Assembly (NCBI RefSeq): GCF_023184515.1
Contig: NZ_JAAHBP010000003.1
Coordinates: 930,001-994,000 of the forward strand
DNA from: Streptomyces sp. D2-8
Lineage (GTDB): Bacteria > Actinomycetota > Actinomycetes > Streptomycetales > Streptomycetaceae
DNA length: 64,000 bases
Direction: 5' to 3'
This document shows, one piece after another, positions 43,496 through 52,797 of this stretch (positions are counted from its first letter, which is position 1; every line of letters begins with the position of its first letter). A model generated the notes under the pieces. The model was given only the letters and a program-made list of their open reading frames with translations, did not search any database and was not told the origin of the DNA. The position numbers were made by a program, and so were the translations under genes.

Positions 43496-44323
43496 TCACT
43501 TCCCCAGGGGGAGCCGCCCGACTCCGCCGAACTCGATCCACTCGTGGGTGAGCTGACGGGGCGCCACCTCGGTGTCCGGGCGCCAGGTGGAGACCTCCAC
43601 GATCCCGGGCTCAAGGATCTCCAGGCCCTCGAAGTACGTCTCCACGTCCTTCGGTTCACGCACGCGGCCCCAGTGGCCCTGGGTCGCCTGGTCCATGAAG
43701 TCGGTGACGAAGGCGCGGACCTCGGGGTCCTCGCTGACCAGCTGGCACATCACCATGAAACTGCCGGGGGCAAGCCGCTCCCGCACGCGCCGGGCGACCG
43801 CGAGCGGCCCGTCGGTGTCACTGTCCGGGATGCAGTGGAACACCGAGTTGAAGAGCACGCACACCGGCTCGTCGAAGTCGATCAGCCGCTTGGTGTCGGC
43901 GTGGCCGAATATCTGGTCAGTCTCGCGCATGTCCGCGTGGATGACGGTCGTCCGCTCGTCCTGCTCCAGCAGCGCGCGGCCGTGGACCAGCACCATCGGG
44001 TCGTTGTCGACGTAGACCACGTGAGTCGTGGGGTCGATGCGCTGGGCGACCTGGTGCACGTTGTCCTGCGTCGGCAGGCCGGATCCGTGGTCCAGGTACT
44101 GCCGGATGCCGTACTCCTCGGAGAGGGTCTTCACGACCCGCTGGAGGAAGCGCCGGTTGTTCAGGGCCAGACGGCGCGTGCTGGGCACGACCTTGTCGAG
44201 CTCCTCGCACGCGGCGCGGTCGGCCGCGTAGTTGTCCTTGCCGCCCAGGTAGTGGTCGTACATGCGCGCTGCCGTCGGCACGTTCGCGTCGATCTCGGTG
44301 GACAACTGCTTCTCGGAGTGCAT
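43496..44323 (-). CDS. SAM-dependent methyltransferase, DUF574 type
   Basis: 275 residues. The N-terminus has the family signature PTAARMYDHYLGGKDNYAADR. The SAM-binding region is YLDHGSGLPTQDNVHQVAQ, with VVYVDNDPMVLVHGRALL and the acidic VIHADMRE. The length and order fit the actinobacterial DUF574/Methyltransf_19 group. ATG 44323 has AGGGGGAAC upstream. The methyl acceptor is unknown. These genes are frequent next to XRE-DUF5753 and DUF397 genes, as seen here. Confidence 0.9.
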   Translation of the reverse strand: MHSEKQLSTEIDANVPTAARMYDHYLGGKDNYAADRAACEELDKVVPSTRRLALNNRRFLQRVVKTLSEEYGIRQYLDHGSGLPTQDNVHQVAQRIDPTTHVVYVDNDPMVLVHGRALLEQDERTTVIHADMRETDQIFGHADTKRLIDFDEPVCVLFNSVFHCIPDSDTDGPLAVARRVRERLAPGSFMVMCQLVSEDPEVRAFVTDFMDQATQGHWGRVREPKDVETYFEGLEILEPGIVEVSTWRPDTEVAPRQLTHEWIEFGGVGRLPLGK

Positions 44324-44604
44324 CGTTCCCCCTGCAAGGTGCCGCGCCAACGGTCTGGCTGGACAGGAAGTACATCCTAGGGAGCGGGAGTTGGGCGGTG
44401 CCAGCCCACTGGCGAAGTGCCCACGATCGAACGACAAGATGACCGCCGCCCGCGCCGCGTTATGCCCTCTATGTAATCATTCGCATACTGTGTGCCACCG
44501 GAGCCGGGGTGGGGACCCGGCGCAGGCAGCGTCGTCGGCACGTCCTGGCCGTCCCGGACCGCCGCGCATCTCGCGGAGCGGCTCGGCGGGCAGGACGTGG
44601 GTCG
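44324..44604. other. Intergenic stretch upstream of methyltransferase
   Basis: About 280 bases with no clear gene. An AT-richer patch near 44465-44495 (CTATGTAATCATTCGCATAC) may hold a promoter. The molybdopterin-oxidoreductase remnant begins on the right. Confidence 0.4.
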
Positions 44605-44814
44605 GTGAGTGCAGGCCGCCGCATCCTGGGCGTACGGGGCCGGACCTCGGGACGGGTGAGCCGCGGGCGCCTCGGCCTCGAGGACCTCTACGGCCGGCAG
44701 GCGAACGCCTCCCCGGACCGGCTCACCAGGCCGCTGATCCGCGAGGACGGCCGGCCGGTGGAGTGCGACCGGGACACGGCCATGGACCGGATCACCGCTG
44801 AACGATCTGCGTGA
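44605..44814 (+). pseudogene. Molybdopterin oxidoreductase N-terminal remnant
   Basis: From GTG 44605 a 69-codon frame contains RVSRGRLGLEDLYGRQANASPDRLTRPL followed by IREDGRPVECDRDTAMDRI. This is the conserved segment after the iron-sulfur motif of assimilatory nitrate reductase and formate-dehydrogenase-like enzymes (normally GLYGWQ-N-SPDRLTRPL and then a W-D-x-A motif, here CDRDTAMD). The upstream Cys ligands and the whole catalytic part are missing, and the frame ends at 44814. Only a fossil is left. Confidence 0.6.
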
Positions 44815-45002
44815 CCTGCACCTGGCGGCCGCACGGAACTCGCTCCACTGATCCACTCCTGGCGCCACAGCTTCTGACCAGCGTCTGAGCCGGTACCAGT
44901 GAGCACTTCCGTTAATCTGGAAATACCAGAATTGATCGGAAGTCGAGGGCGTGTCCGCAACCGCTATTCTCACGGCCCCGGCCGCTTTCCCAGGAGAATC
45001 TC

Positions 45003-46688
45003 ATGGGCGACGACTATTACGATCTCGGCACCCACAGCCGTCCCGTCACCACGTCCTCCGCCGATGCCCAACTCTGGTTCGATCGCGGCCTGGTCTGGAC
45101 GTACGCCTTCCACCACGAGGAAGCCGTCGCCTGCTTCGAGAAGGCGGTCGAGGCCGATCCGGAGTGCGCGATGGCGTATTGGGGCATCGCCTACGCGCTC
45201 GGCCCGAACTACAACAAGCCCTGGGAATTCTTCGACGGCGAGGAATTGGCGCAAACCGTCGAGCGCACGCACGCCGCCGTGGAAAGGGCCCACGAGAAGG
45301 CCACCCGCGCCACCCCGGTCGAGCAGGCCCTCATCGGCGCACTGCGGGCCCGCTACCCGCAGTCGGAGGCCGTCGAGGACTGCGCGGTGTGGAACGAGCC
45401 CTACGCGGACGCGATGCGCGTCGTGTACGAACTGGCGCCCGACGACCTGGACATCGCCACCCTGCACGCCGACGCCCAGATGAACCTCACTCCGTGGCAG
45501 CTGTGGGACCTCAAGACGGGGCAACCGGCCGAGGGCGCCCGGACCACCGAGGCCAGAGCCGTGCTGGAAGGCGCCCTCGCCACCGATGCAGGCGTGCGGC
45601 ACCCCGGGGTCCTCCACCTGTACATCCACCTGATGGAGATGTCCCCGGCACCGGAGCAGGCCCTCACCGTCGCCGACCGCCTGCGCGGCCTCGTGCCCGA
45701 CGCCGGGCACCTGCTCCACATGCCCTCACACCTGGACGTCCTGTGCGGCGACTACCGCCAGGTCGTCGCGGCCAACAGCGCCGCGATCGCCGCCGACGAG
45801 AAGTACCACCGGCAGGCCGGCGCCATGAGCTTCTACACCCTGTACCGGGCGCACAACCACCACTTCAAGATCTACGGCGCCATGTTCCTCGGCCAGGCGC
45901 AGGTCGCCCTCGACACCGCCGCCCGGCTGGAAGCCGCCATCCCCGAAGACCTGCTCCGCGTCCAGAGCCCCCCGATGGCCGACTGGCTCGAGGGGTTCCT
46001 GGCCATGCGCGTCCACGTCCTGATCCGCTTCGGCCGCTGGACCGAGATCCTCGAACTGCCCGCCCCCGCCGACCCGGAGCTCTACGCGGTGACCGTCGCC
46101 ATGCGGCACTACGCCCGGGGCGTCGCCCTCTCCGCCACCGGCGACGTCGACCGGGCGGAGACCGAACGCGAGCTCTTCCGGGCGGCGGTGAGCCGGGTGC
46201 CGGAGACGCGGATGCTGTTCAACAACACCTGCGAGGACATCCTCGCCATCGCGGCCGCCATGCTGGACGGCGAGCTCGCATACCGCAAGGGCGAACACGA
46301 CCTCGCCTTCGCCGCCCTGGAACGCTCCATCGAGCTGGACGACAACCTCCCCTACGACGAGCCCTGGGGCTGGATGCAGCCCACTCGCCACGCCTACGGC
46401 GCACTGCTGCTCGAGCAGGGCCGCGTGGCGGAGGCCGAGGCCGTCTACCGCGCCGACCTCGGCCTCGACGACACCCTGCCCCGCCCCCTCCAGCACCCCG
46501 GCAACGTCTGGGCGCTGCACGGCTTCCACGAGTGCCTGCTCGCGACGGGCAAGACCGGCGAGGCGTCCCTCGTGGCCCACCAGCTCAAGCTCGCGACCGC
46601 GCTGGCGGACGTGCCGATCCAGGCGTCCTGCTTCTGCCGCCTGGACACCACGCCCGATCCCCACGCGGCCGACGGGTGCTGCCACTGA
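45003..46688 (+). CDS. TPR-repeat protein with conserved His-rich core
   Basis: 561 residues, cytoplasmic, helical. TPR units are seen at about residues 20-60 (LWFDRGLVWTYAFHHEEAVACFEKAVEADPECAMAYWGIAYALG) and again at about 320-560 (CEDILAIAAAMLDGELAYRKGEHDLAFAALERSIELDD). Between them lies an unusual His/Met-rich region: HPGVLHLYIHLMEMS, AGHLLHMPSHLDVLCGDY and YRAHNHHFKIYGAMF. Cys residues cluster at the C-terminus (SCFCRLD, GCCH). The pattern suggests metal binding by a TPR scaffold. GGAGAA lies before ATG 45003. The function is unknown. Confidence 0.8.
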   Translation: MGDDYYDLGTHSRPVTTSSADAQLWFDRGLVWTYAFHHEEAVACFEKAVEADPECAMAYWGIAYALGPNYNKPWEFFDGEELAQTVERTHAAVERAHEKATRATPVEQALIGALRARYPQSEAVEDCAVWNEPYADAMRVVYELAPDDLDIATLHADAQMNLTPWQLWDLKTGQPAEGARTTEARAVLEGALATDAGVRHPGVLHLYIHLMEMSPAPEQALTVADRLRGLVPDAGHLLHMPSHLDVLCGDYRQVVAANSAAIAADEKYHRQAGAMSFYTLYRAHNHHFKIYGAMFLGQAQVALDTAARLEAAIPEDLLRVQSPPMADWLEGFLAMRVHVLIRFGRWTEILELPAPADPELYAVTVAMRHYARGVALSATGDVDRAETERELFRAAVSRVPETRMLFNNTCEDILAIAAAMLDGELAYRKGEHDLAFAALERSIELDDNLPYDEPWGWMQPTRHAYGALLLEQGRVAEAEAVYRADLGLDDTLPRPLQHPGNVWALHGFHECLLATGKTGEASLVAHQLKLATALADVPIQASCFCRLDTTPDPHAADGCCH

Positions 46689-47053
46689 CCCCAAGGGGTC
46701 ACGGCCGGTTCAGGCCCGCGCGCTCCAGCGCCCTGGTCATGGCCGGCCGGTCCCGCTCCGCCGACCGGGATCGGCGGTGAGGGACATCAGAAGCTCCGGC
46801 GTCAGCCGGTGGTGCTCGGCGTGAGTCAGCAGGGCCTCCGCGTCGTGAGCCGACGTGGCGCCGTGATCTCCGTCGGCGATCGTGCGCGGCACATCGGCCC
46901 GCGCGCTCATCACGCCGATCATGATCAGAGCCAGGCCCTCACGGTCCGAACGGGCACCGTGACGGTCTCACCGTCACGGCACGTTTGAACTGCTGCTTCA
47001 CGGTCACTCGTGCGGTGACACCGCAGTCGGACACGACTTGGAGTGAACGAACC
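46689..47053. other. Intergenic region with a possible small gene remnant
   Basis: On the minus strand a 61-codon frame (46922-46737) contains AHDAEALLTHAEHHRLTPELLMSL, and a second frame nearby ends ALERAGLNRP. They could be two pieces of one small degraded gene. No family is recognised, and no full-length frame exists. The rest holds the csbD promoter region. Confidence 0.3.
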
Positions 47054-47227
47054 GTGGCTGGAGAGCAGAAGGGCAAGGCCAAGGCCGAGCAGGCCAAGGG
47101 CAAGGCCAAGGAGACGATCGGCCGTGCGGTGGGCAACGAGCGCCTGACGGCCGAGGGCAAGGCGGAGCAGTCGAAGGGCGACGCCCGGCAGGCCAAGGAG
47201 AAGACCAAGGACGTCTTCAAGCACTGA
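47054..47227 (+). CDS. CsbD-family stress protein
   Basis: 57 residues, highly charged: AGEQKGKAKAEQAKGKAKETIGRAVGNERLTAEGKAEQSKG, then DARQAKEKTKDVFKH. This is the CsbD pattern of Lys/Glu/Ala helices and is linked to general stress in Bacillus. GTG 47054 has GGAG about ten bases upstream. Monocistronic and followed by two strong hairpins. Confidence 0.9.
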   Translation: MAGEQKGKAKAEQAKGKAKETIGRAVGNERLTAEGKAEQSKGDARQAKEKTKDVFKH

Positions 47228-47233
47228 GGTCAC

Positions 47234-47274
47234 GTGGCGGTGCCGCGTCCCCGTGGCGGACGCGGCACCGCCAC
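47234..47274 (+). terminator. First hairpin after csbD
   Basis: 17-bp perfect stem (arms 47234-47250 and 47258-47274) with a 7-base loop, starting 7 bases after the csbD stop. Confidence 0.75.
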
Positions 47275-47287
47275 CAGGGCAGTGAGC

Positions 47288-47322
47288 GACGGCGGAGCGG
47301 GCGTGGTGCCCGCTCCGCCGTC
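47288..47322 (+). terminator. Second hairpin after csbD
   Basis: 15-bp perfect stem (arms 47288-47302 and 47308-47322) with a 5-base loop, 13 bases beyond the first. Confidence 0.75.
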
Positions 47323-47964
47323 CGGCATGTGTACCGCCCCGCAGGGAAGGGCGGCGACCCGTTTGACCATGCACGGGGGCCCGGCGGAATCGCCGGCTCA
47401 GCAGGGTCGCGCAGCCGCCCGGCAACCGGTCGATGTTCTCGTACATCCCGGTGAACCGTGCCGCCTCCTCGCAGCGCCCCGGGCGAGTGGAGGGACGACA
47501 CCGCGCCGATGACGATGCTCTTGCGGGCGGTGAGGTCATAGCGCAGCCGAGGGACCGGCGCCCGAGGGTTACCGCCGGCCATGGGTCGCGGTCCGGGGCA
47601 CGAATCGACGGGTCCTCGCCGCGTCAGCCGGTGCCGCTCTGCCGCCCGGCGGGAGCGGCGTCCGGGACGCGGCCCACGGCCGGCGCGACACCGCACCGCG
47701 TCTCCTCGCCCCCCCGGATCCCACCACCGACGTCGACGGCCCGGCATCCGGCCGGCCCTCGCGCCCGAGCTGCGCGTCACCGAGGGCCACGACCGCATGG
47801 GCCGCTCCCGGAGCCGGTTCACCGTACAGCGGCCCTTCGCTCGCGTGTACGGCCGATAACGGGTTCCCAACTCGCTCTACCTCTTGACGTGTTGATTGCC
47901 GTCCTAAAACATTCGGGAAGCTCGATTGGTTCTGTGCGGTTCTGTTTGCTCCCGAAGGGAATCC
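47323..47964. other. Intergenic region upstream of GH30, with possible remnant
   Basis: About 640 bases without a supportable gene. On the minus strand near 47480-47545 YDLTARKSIVIGAVSSLHS appears protein-like but breaks off. Near the right end TTGACG (47884-47889) followed by TAAAAC about 15 bases on could be the GH30 promoter. The GH30 leader has GAAGGGA. Confidence 0.35.
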
Positions 47965-50900
47965 ATGTCCAGCAGACATCGCCTCGCCCGGGCGGCACTG
48001 GCGATCACCGTCCCCCTGGCACTCGGCGCGGGCCTCGTGTCCCCGCCTCCCGCCTCCGCCGCTGCTGCCGACCCGCCCGCGAGTGCGGTCACGGTACGGA
48101 TCGACCCGTCCTACCGGCAGCAGGAGTTCGAAGGGTGGGGGACGAGCCTCGTCTGGTTCGCCAACATCACCGGCCGCTACCCCGAACCCATCCGGCAGAA
48201 GCTCGCCGACATGCTGTTCGGCGAGGACGGGCTCCGCCTCAACATCGCGCGCTACAACATCGGCGGCGGCAACGCGCCCGACGTCCGCAAGGACTACATG
48301 AAGACCGGCGCGACGATGGACGGCTTCTGGAAGGCCCCCGAGGGCACCACCAGGGAGGACACCGACTGGTGGAACCCGGACGACCCCGGGCACTGGGACT
48401 GGTCCGCCGACGCGGGCCAGCGCTGGTGGGTGGACCGCGTCAAGAGCAAGGTGACCCGGTGGGAGGCGTTCAGCAACTCGCCGCCCTGGTTCCAGACCGT
48501 CAGCGGCTACGTCTCCGGCGGCTTCGACGCCAACACCGACCAGATACGGGCGGACCGCGTCGACGACTTCGCCACCTACCTGGTGAAGGTGACCGACCAG
48601 CTGGAGAAGAAGCACCGCATCACGTTCGACACCATCGCCCCGCTCAACGAGCCCAACACCAACTACTGGGGCACCCAGATCGGCCCCGACGGACAGCCCA
48701 CCGGAGGCCGCCAGGAGGGCGCGCACGCCGGCCCGGAACTCCAGCAGAAGGTCGTCCTGGCCCTGCACCGCGCACTGGAGAAGGCGAGAACCCGCGCCAC
48801 GATCTCCGCGATGGACGAGACCAACCCCAGCACCTTCGTCCGCAACTGGAACGCCTACGACAGCTCCGCCCGGGCCGCCGTCGACCAGCTCAACGTGCAC
48901 ACCTACGGCACCGGCATGCGCACCAGCGCCCGCGACAGTGCCAAGGCCGCCGACCGGCCGTTCTGGATGAGCGAGGTCGAGGGCACCTGGGGGACCGGCA
49001 CCGACTTCACCGGCATGGAACCGGGGCTCGGCATCGCCACCCGGGTCGTCGAGGACATCCGTGAACTGGAGCCGTCCGCCTGGGTGTTGTGGCAGCCGAT
49101 CGAGGACTCCATCCCCCAGGCGCAGGCCGGCAAGAACTGGGGCAGCATCCACATCCCGTTCAACTGCACGGCCCAGGACACGCTGCAGACCTGCCCGATC
49201 AAGGCCAACACCAAGTTCCACACCCTGCGCAACTTCACCCACCACATCCGCCCCGGCGACCACTTCGTCAAGGCCGACGACCTCTCCAGCGTCGCCGCCG
49301 TACGCAAGTCCGGCCGCGGGGCGACGGTGGTGCACGTCAACAACGGCACGACCCCGCGCGCGGTGACCCTGGACCTCTCGAAGTTCCGGCGGGTCGCCCC
49401 CGGCGCCACCGTGACCCCCGTGGTGACCAGCCCCGACGGCGCGCTGGTCCGCGGCACGCCCGTCAGGGTGAAGAACGACTCGGCCACCGTGACCGTCCCG
49501 GCGAAGTCGGTCACCACCCTCCTCGTCGACGGCGTGTCCGGCACCGCCGAGGACGCCGCGCTGGTCCAGCCCGGCCACGTCTACCGCCTCCAGGGCGCCC
49601 AGAGCGGCACGTCCCTGGCACCGGCCGCCGACGGCAACGGCGTCGTCGTCCGTACGGCCGATCCGGCCGCCAAGTCCCAGCTGTGGCGGGTGAAGCAGCT
49701 GACCCGCGGCGAGGGCAACCGCGACCGCTACGCCCTCGTCAACGCCGCGAACGGCAGGCGCCTCGCCGTACGCGACAACGAAGCCGTACTCGAAGACGGG
49801 GACACACCGGCCGCGCAGTGGATCATGTCCACCACCGGAGACGGCACCTGGACGTTCGTCAACGCCGCAACGGGCCGCCTGCTGGACGTCGTCGGCCAGT
49901 CGACCGCGGACGGCGCCGGCGTTTCGGCCCACCTCCCGACCTCCAACGCCAACCAGCGCTGGGGTGTGACCGACGAGACGGTGCTCCGTACGCAGCCGGC
50001 CAAGGCGTTCACCGTCCCCGGGCGGGTCCCCGAACTGCCCGGGACCGTGACGCCGGTGTTCCGCGACGGTGCCCGGGGCGCGCTCCCGGTCGAGTGGGCG
50101 CTGCCCTCCGACTCACGCTGGCGCAAACCCGGAACGGTACGCGTGAAGGGCCGGGCCACCGACGCCCTCGGCCGGAGTGTCCCGGCCGAGGCGGTCGTCA
50201 CCGTGGACACCATCGCCTCGACCCTCCCGGCCCGCGTCAAGACCTACACCGGCGGCCGGCCCGACCTGCCCGCCACGGTCACCGGCCAAGGACGGCGCGG
50301 TGGAACCGCCGACCTCCCGGTCACCTGGGACCCCGCACCCGACGGCGCGTTCGACGACGCCGGCGTGGTGACGGTGCGCGGCACCGCGCGAGTGCCCGGC
50401 GGAGACACAGCCGCGGCGACCGTACGCGTCCAGGTCACCGCACCGAGGGAGACGAACTCCGCGCGTGACGAGGGGGTAGGGGTCGGCGCGACCTTCACCG
50501 AGAGCGGCTACTCCGCCGAGGGACTGCGCAACGGCACCACGTCCGAGAAGGCCTGGTCGAACTGGAGGTCCGGCACGAAGAACCCGTCCGACACCATCAC
50601 CTTCACCCTGCCGGAAGCGCGCGATCTGACCCGGGTCGTGACCCACTTCCACCGTGACGGCGGCAACGTCAGCTTCGCGGAGTCCCTGAAGGTGCAGGTG
50701 CGAGGTTCCGACGGCACCTGGTCCGACGCGAGCGACCAGGTCGCCGTCGGCACCGAGGGGACGCCCGTGGCCGACGTTCCGGTGCGGGCGACCGGCCCGG
50801 CGGCGGGCGTGCGCGTGGTGATGACGGCCCGCCCGGGCGGCTACATCACCCTCGGGGAGATCGAGGTCTACACGAAGGCGCCGGGCGCTTCCTCGGACGC

Positions 50901-51144
50901 GGCTGCCGCGTCGATCGAACTGGACGGTGAGCCCCTGGCCGGTTTCGAATCGGACCGGACGAGCTACCGGGTGGCGGCCGACCGCCCGGACCGGGCCCGG
51001 ATCACCGCCACACCGCGTGACCCCTACGCGAGGGTGACGGTCCGGGAGGAGGGGGCCGGGGGCAAGAGGGCCCGCGTCGTCTCCGTGACCAGCGAGGACG
51101 GCTCACAGGAACGGGAGTACAGGATCGAGCTGACCCGCCGCTGA
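47965..51144 (+). CDS. Secreted multidomain GH30 endo-beta-1,6-galactanase-like enzyme
   Basis: 1059 residues with a Sec signal of about 35. The GH30 barrel and side sandwich (about 40-525) resemble the subfamily 5 endo-beta-1,6-galactanases: FEGWGTSLVWFANITG, RLNIARYNIGGGN, acid/base Glu229 in APLNEPN and nucleophile Glu337 in FWMSEVEG. A ricin-type beta-trefoil follows (about 540-690; NANQRWGV), then two Ig-like/Big4-type modules (about 700-840), an F5/8-type sugar-binding sandwich (about 850-965) and a terminal cadherin-like domain. It would cut the beta-1,6-galactan side chains of arabinogalactan-II. ATG 47965 follows GAAGGGA. Galactan-directed neighbours support the assignment. Confidence 0.85.
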   Translation: MSSRHRLARAALAITVPLALGAGLVSPPPASAAAADPPASAVTVRIDPSYRQQEFEGWGTSLVWFANITGRYPEPIRQKLADMLFGEDGLRLNIARYNIGGGNAPDVRKDYMKTGATMDGFWKAPEGTTREDTDWWNPDDPGHWDWSADAGQRWWVDRVKSKVTRWEAFSNSPPWFQTVSGYVSGGFDANTDQIRADRVDDFATYLVKVTDQLEKKHRITFDTIAPLNEPNTNYWGTQIGPDGQPTGGRQEGAHAGPELQQKVVLALHRALEKARTRATISAMDETNPSTFVRNWNAYDSSARAAVDQLNVHTYGTGMRTSARDSAKAADRPFWMSEVEGTWGTGTDFTGMEPGLGIATRVVEDIRELEPSAWVLWQPIEDSIPQAQAGKNWGSIHIPFNCTAQDTLQTCPIKANTKFHTLRNFTHHIRPGDHFVKADDLSSVAAVRKSGRGATVVHVNNGTTPRAVTLDLSKFRRVAPGATVTPVVTSPDGALVRGTPVRVKNDSATVTVPAKSVTTLLVDGVSGTAEDAALVQPGHVYRLQGAQSGTSLAPAADGNGVVVRTADPAAKSQLWRVKQLTRGEGNRDRYALVNAANGRRLAVRDNEAVLEDGDTPAAQWIMSTTGDGTWTFVNAATGRLLDVVGQSTADGAGVSAHLPTSNANQRWGVTDETVLRTQPAKAFTVPGRVPELPGTVTPVFRDGARGALPVEWALPSDSRWRKPGTVRVKGRATDALGRSVPAEAVVTVDTIASTLPARVKTYTGGRPDLPATVTGQGRRGGTADLPVTWDPAPDGAFDDAGVVTVRGTARVPGGDTAAATVRVQVTAPRETNSARDEGVGVGATFTESGYSAEGLRNGTTSEKAWSNWRSGTKNPSDTITFTLPEARDLTRVVTHFHRDGGNVSFAESLKVQVRGSDGTWSDASDQVAVGTEGTPVADVPVRATGPAAGVRVVMTARPGGYITLGEIEVYTKAPGASSDAAAASIELDGEPLAGFESDRTSYRVAADRPDRARITATPRDPYARVTVREEGAGGKRARVVSVTSEDGSQEREYRIELTRR

Positions 51145-51147
51145 GCC

Positions 51148-51183
51148 ACGGAAGCGCGGGGCCCGCACGCCCCGCGCTTCCGT
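51148..51183. terminator. Bidirectional hairpin between GH30 and gap
   Basis: 15-bp perfect stem with a 6-base loop starting 3 bases after the GH30 stop; CTTTCC follows. The convergent gap gene ends 11 bases away. Confidence 0.75.
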
Positions 51184-51193
51184 CTTTCCGGGA

Positions 51194-52639
51194 TCAGACC
51201 GCGGGAGCCGGGTACGTCGGGTACTCCACGCCGGAGACGTGCTGCACGACGCGGATGACCTGGCACGAGTAGCCGAACTCGTTGTCGTACCACAGGTAGA
51301 GGATGGCGTTGTCGCCGTCGACCTTGGTGGCGCCGGCGTCGACGATCGAGGCGTGGCGCGAGCCGATGAAGTCGCTGGAGACCGCGTCGGGCGCCGTGGT
51401 GAAGTCGATCTGGCGCTTGAGCGGCGAGGTCAGGGAGACGTCGCGGAGGTGGTCGAGGACCTCCTCGCGGGTGGTCTCCCGGCCGAGCCGCAGGCTGAGG
51501 ATCGCGATCGAGACGTCCGGGACGGGGACGCGGATCGAGCTGCCGGTGATCGGCGCCTTGAGGTCGGGCAGCGCCTTGGCGACGGCGGAGGCGGCACCGG
51601 TCTCGGTGATGACCATGTTGAGCGGCGCGGACCGGCCGCGGCGGTCGGCCTTGTGGTAGTTGTCCAGCAGGTTCTGGTCGTTGGTGAAGGAGTGAACCGT
51701 CTCCACGTGGCCGCGCTGGACCCCGAACTCGTCGTCCATCGCCTTCAGCGGCGGAACGATCGCGTTCGTGGTGCAGGACGCGCAGGACAGGATCTGCTCG
51801 TCCGGCTTGATCGTGTCGTGGTTGACGCCGTGCACGATGTTGGGGACGTCGCCCTTGCCGGGCGCGGTCAGCACGACCTTGTCGACACCGGGGCGCAGGT
51901 GCTCGGACAGGCCCTCGCGGTCGCGCCACTTGCCGGTGTTGTCGATGAGGATGGCGTCCTTGATGCCGTACGCCGTGTAGTCGATCTCGGACGGGTCGTT
52001 CGCGTAGATCACCTTGATCGCGTTGCCGTTGGCGACGATCGTGCTGTTCGCCTCGTCGACGGTGATCGTGCCCTGGAACTGGCCGTGGATCGAGTCGCGG
52101 CGCAGCAGCGAGGCGCGCTTGATGATGTCCTGCTCGCCCCCGCCACGCACGACGATGGCCCGCAGCCGCAGGCCGTTGCCGGAGCCGGACTTCTCGATGA
52201 GCAGCCGGGCGACGAGGCGGCCGATGCGGCCGAAGCCGTAGAGGACGACGTCCCGGCCCTCACGGCGCTCGATCTTGTTGGCGCCCGTGGCACCGGCGAC
52301 GGCCTCGGCGGTGAACTCCGCGACCGACAGACCGCGGTCGTCCTCGCGGTACGTCGCGGCGAGCATGCCGATGTCGATCTGGGACGGCCCGAGGTCGAGC
52401 TCGGCGAGGGTCTGCAGGAACGGCAGCGTCTCGGTGACCGAGAGCTCCGCACCGGCGATCTGCCGGGCGAACCGGTGGGTCTTCAGGATGCTGACCACCG
52501 ACTTGTTCACCAGGGAGCGGCTGTGCAGCAGGACCGTCACGTCCCGCTCCCGGTGCAGCTTCCCGATGATCGGGATCATCGACTCCGCGATCTCCTCGCG
52601 GTTCTTCCAGTTGGTGAACGAGTCGTCGTTGACAGTCAC
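51194..52639 (-). CDS. gap: Glyceraldehyde-3-phosphate dehydrogenase, long form
   Basis: 481-residue enzyme of central carbon metabolism. About 130 residues of helical N-terminal extension precede the dehydrogenase (VVLYGFGRIGRLVARLL Rossmann). The catalytic Cys is in SCASCTTNA, followed by VETVHSFTNDQNLLDN and a C-terminal WYDNEFGYSCQVIR. The extended form is found in actinobacteria besides the usual 330-residue Gap and may serve a gluconeogenic or NADP-dependent role; this is inference. It is convergent with GH30. Confidence 0.93.
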   Translation of the reverse strand: MTVNDDSFTNWKNREEIAESMIPIIGKLHRERDVTVLLHSRSLVNKSVVSILKTHRFARQIAGAELSVTETLPFLQTLAELDLGPSQIDIGMLAATYREDDRGLSVAEFTAEAVAGATGANKIERREGRDVVLYGFGRIGRLVARLLIEKSGSGNGLRLRAIVVRGGGEQDIIKRASLLRRDSIHGQFQGTITVDEANSTIVANGNAIKVIYANDPSEIDYTAYGIKDAILIDNTGKWRDREGLSEHLRPGVDKVVLTAPGKGDVPNIVHGVNHDTIKPDEQILSCASCTTNAIVPPLKAMDDEFGVQRGHVETVHSFTNDQNLLDNYHKADRRGRSAPLNMVITETGAASAVAKALPDLKAPITGSSIRVPVPDVSIAILSLRLGRETTREEVLDHLRDVSLTSPLKRQIDFTTAPDAVSSDFIGSRHASIVDAGATKVDGDNAILYLWYDNEFGYSCQVIRVVQHVSGVEYPTYPAPAV

Positions 52640-52797
52640 GAATCCATCTTTCGAGCTAGGCGGCGCTCATATGTTAAACCGTCGATTTCCTGACCATGAA
52701 CGGGGTGCCTCCGAAGCGCTCAGCGGCCTCTCCGCGCGCCGCCGAGGGCGGCTCCTGAGACGATCGAAAGCGGATCTTCCGTGCGAAAGGGGTGATC

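Noticed and set aside
47569..49932. 787-codon frame on the minus strand
   Set aside because: Antisense shadow of the GH30 gene with Gly/Val/Arg bias.
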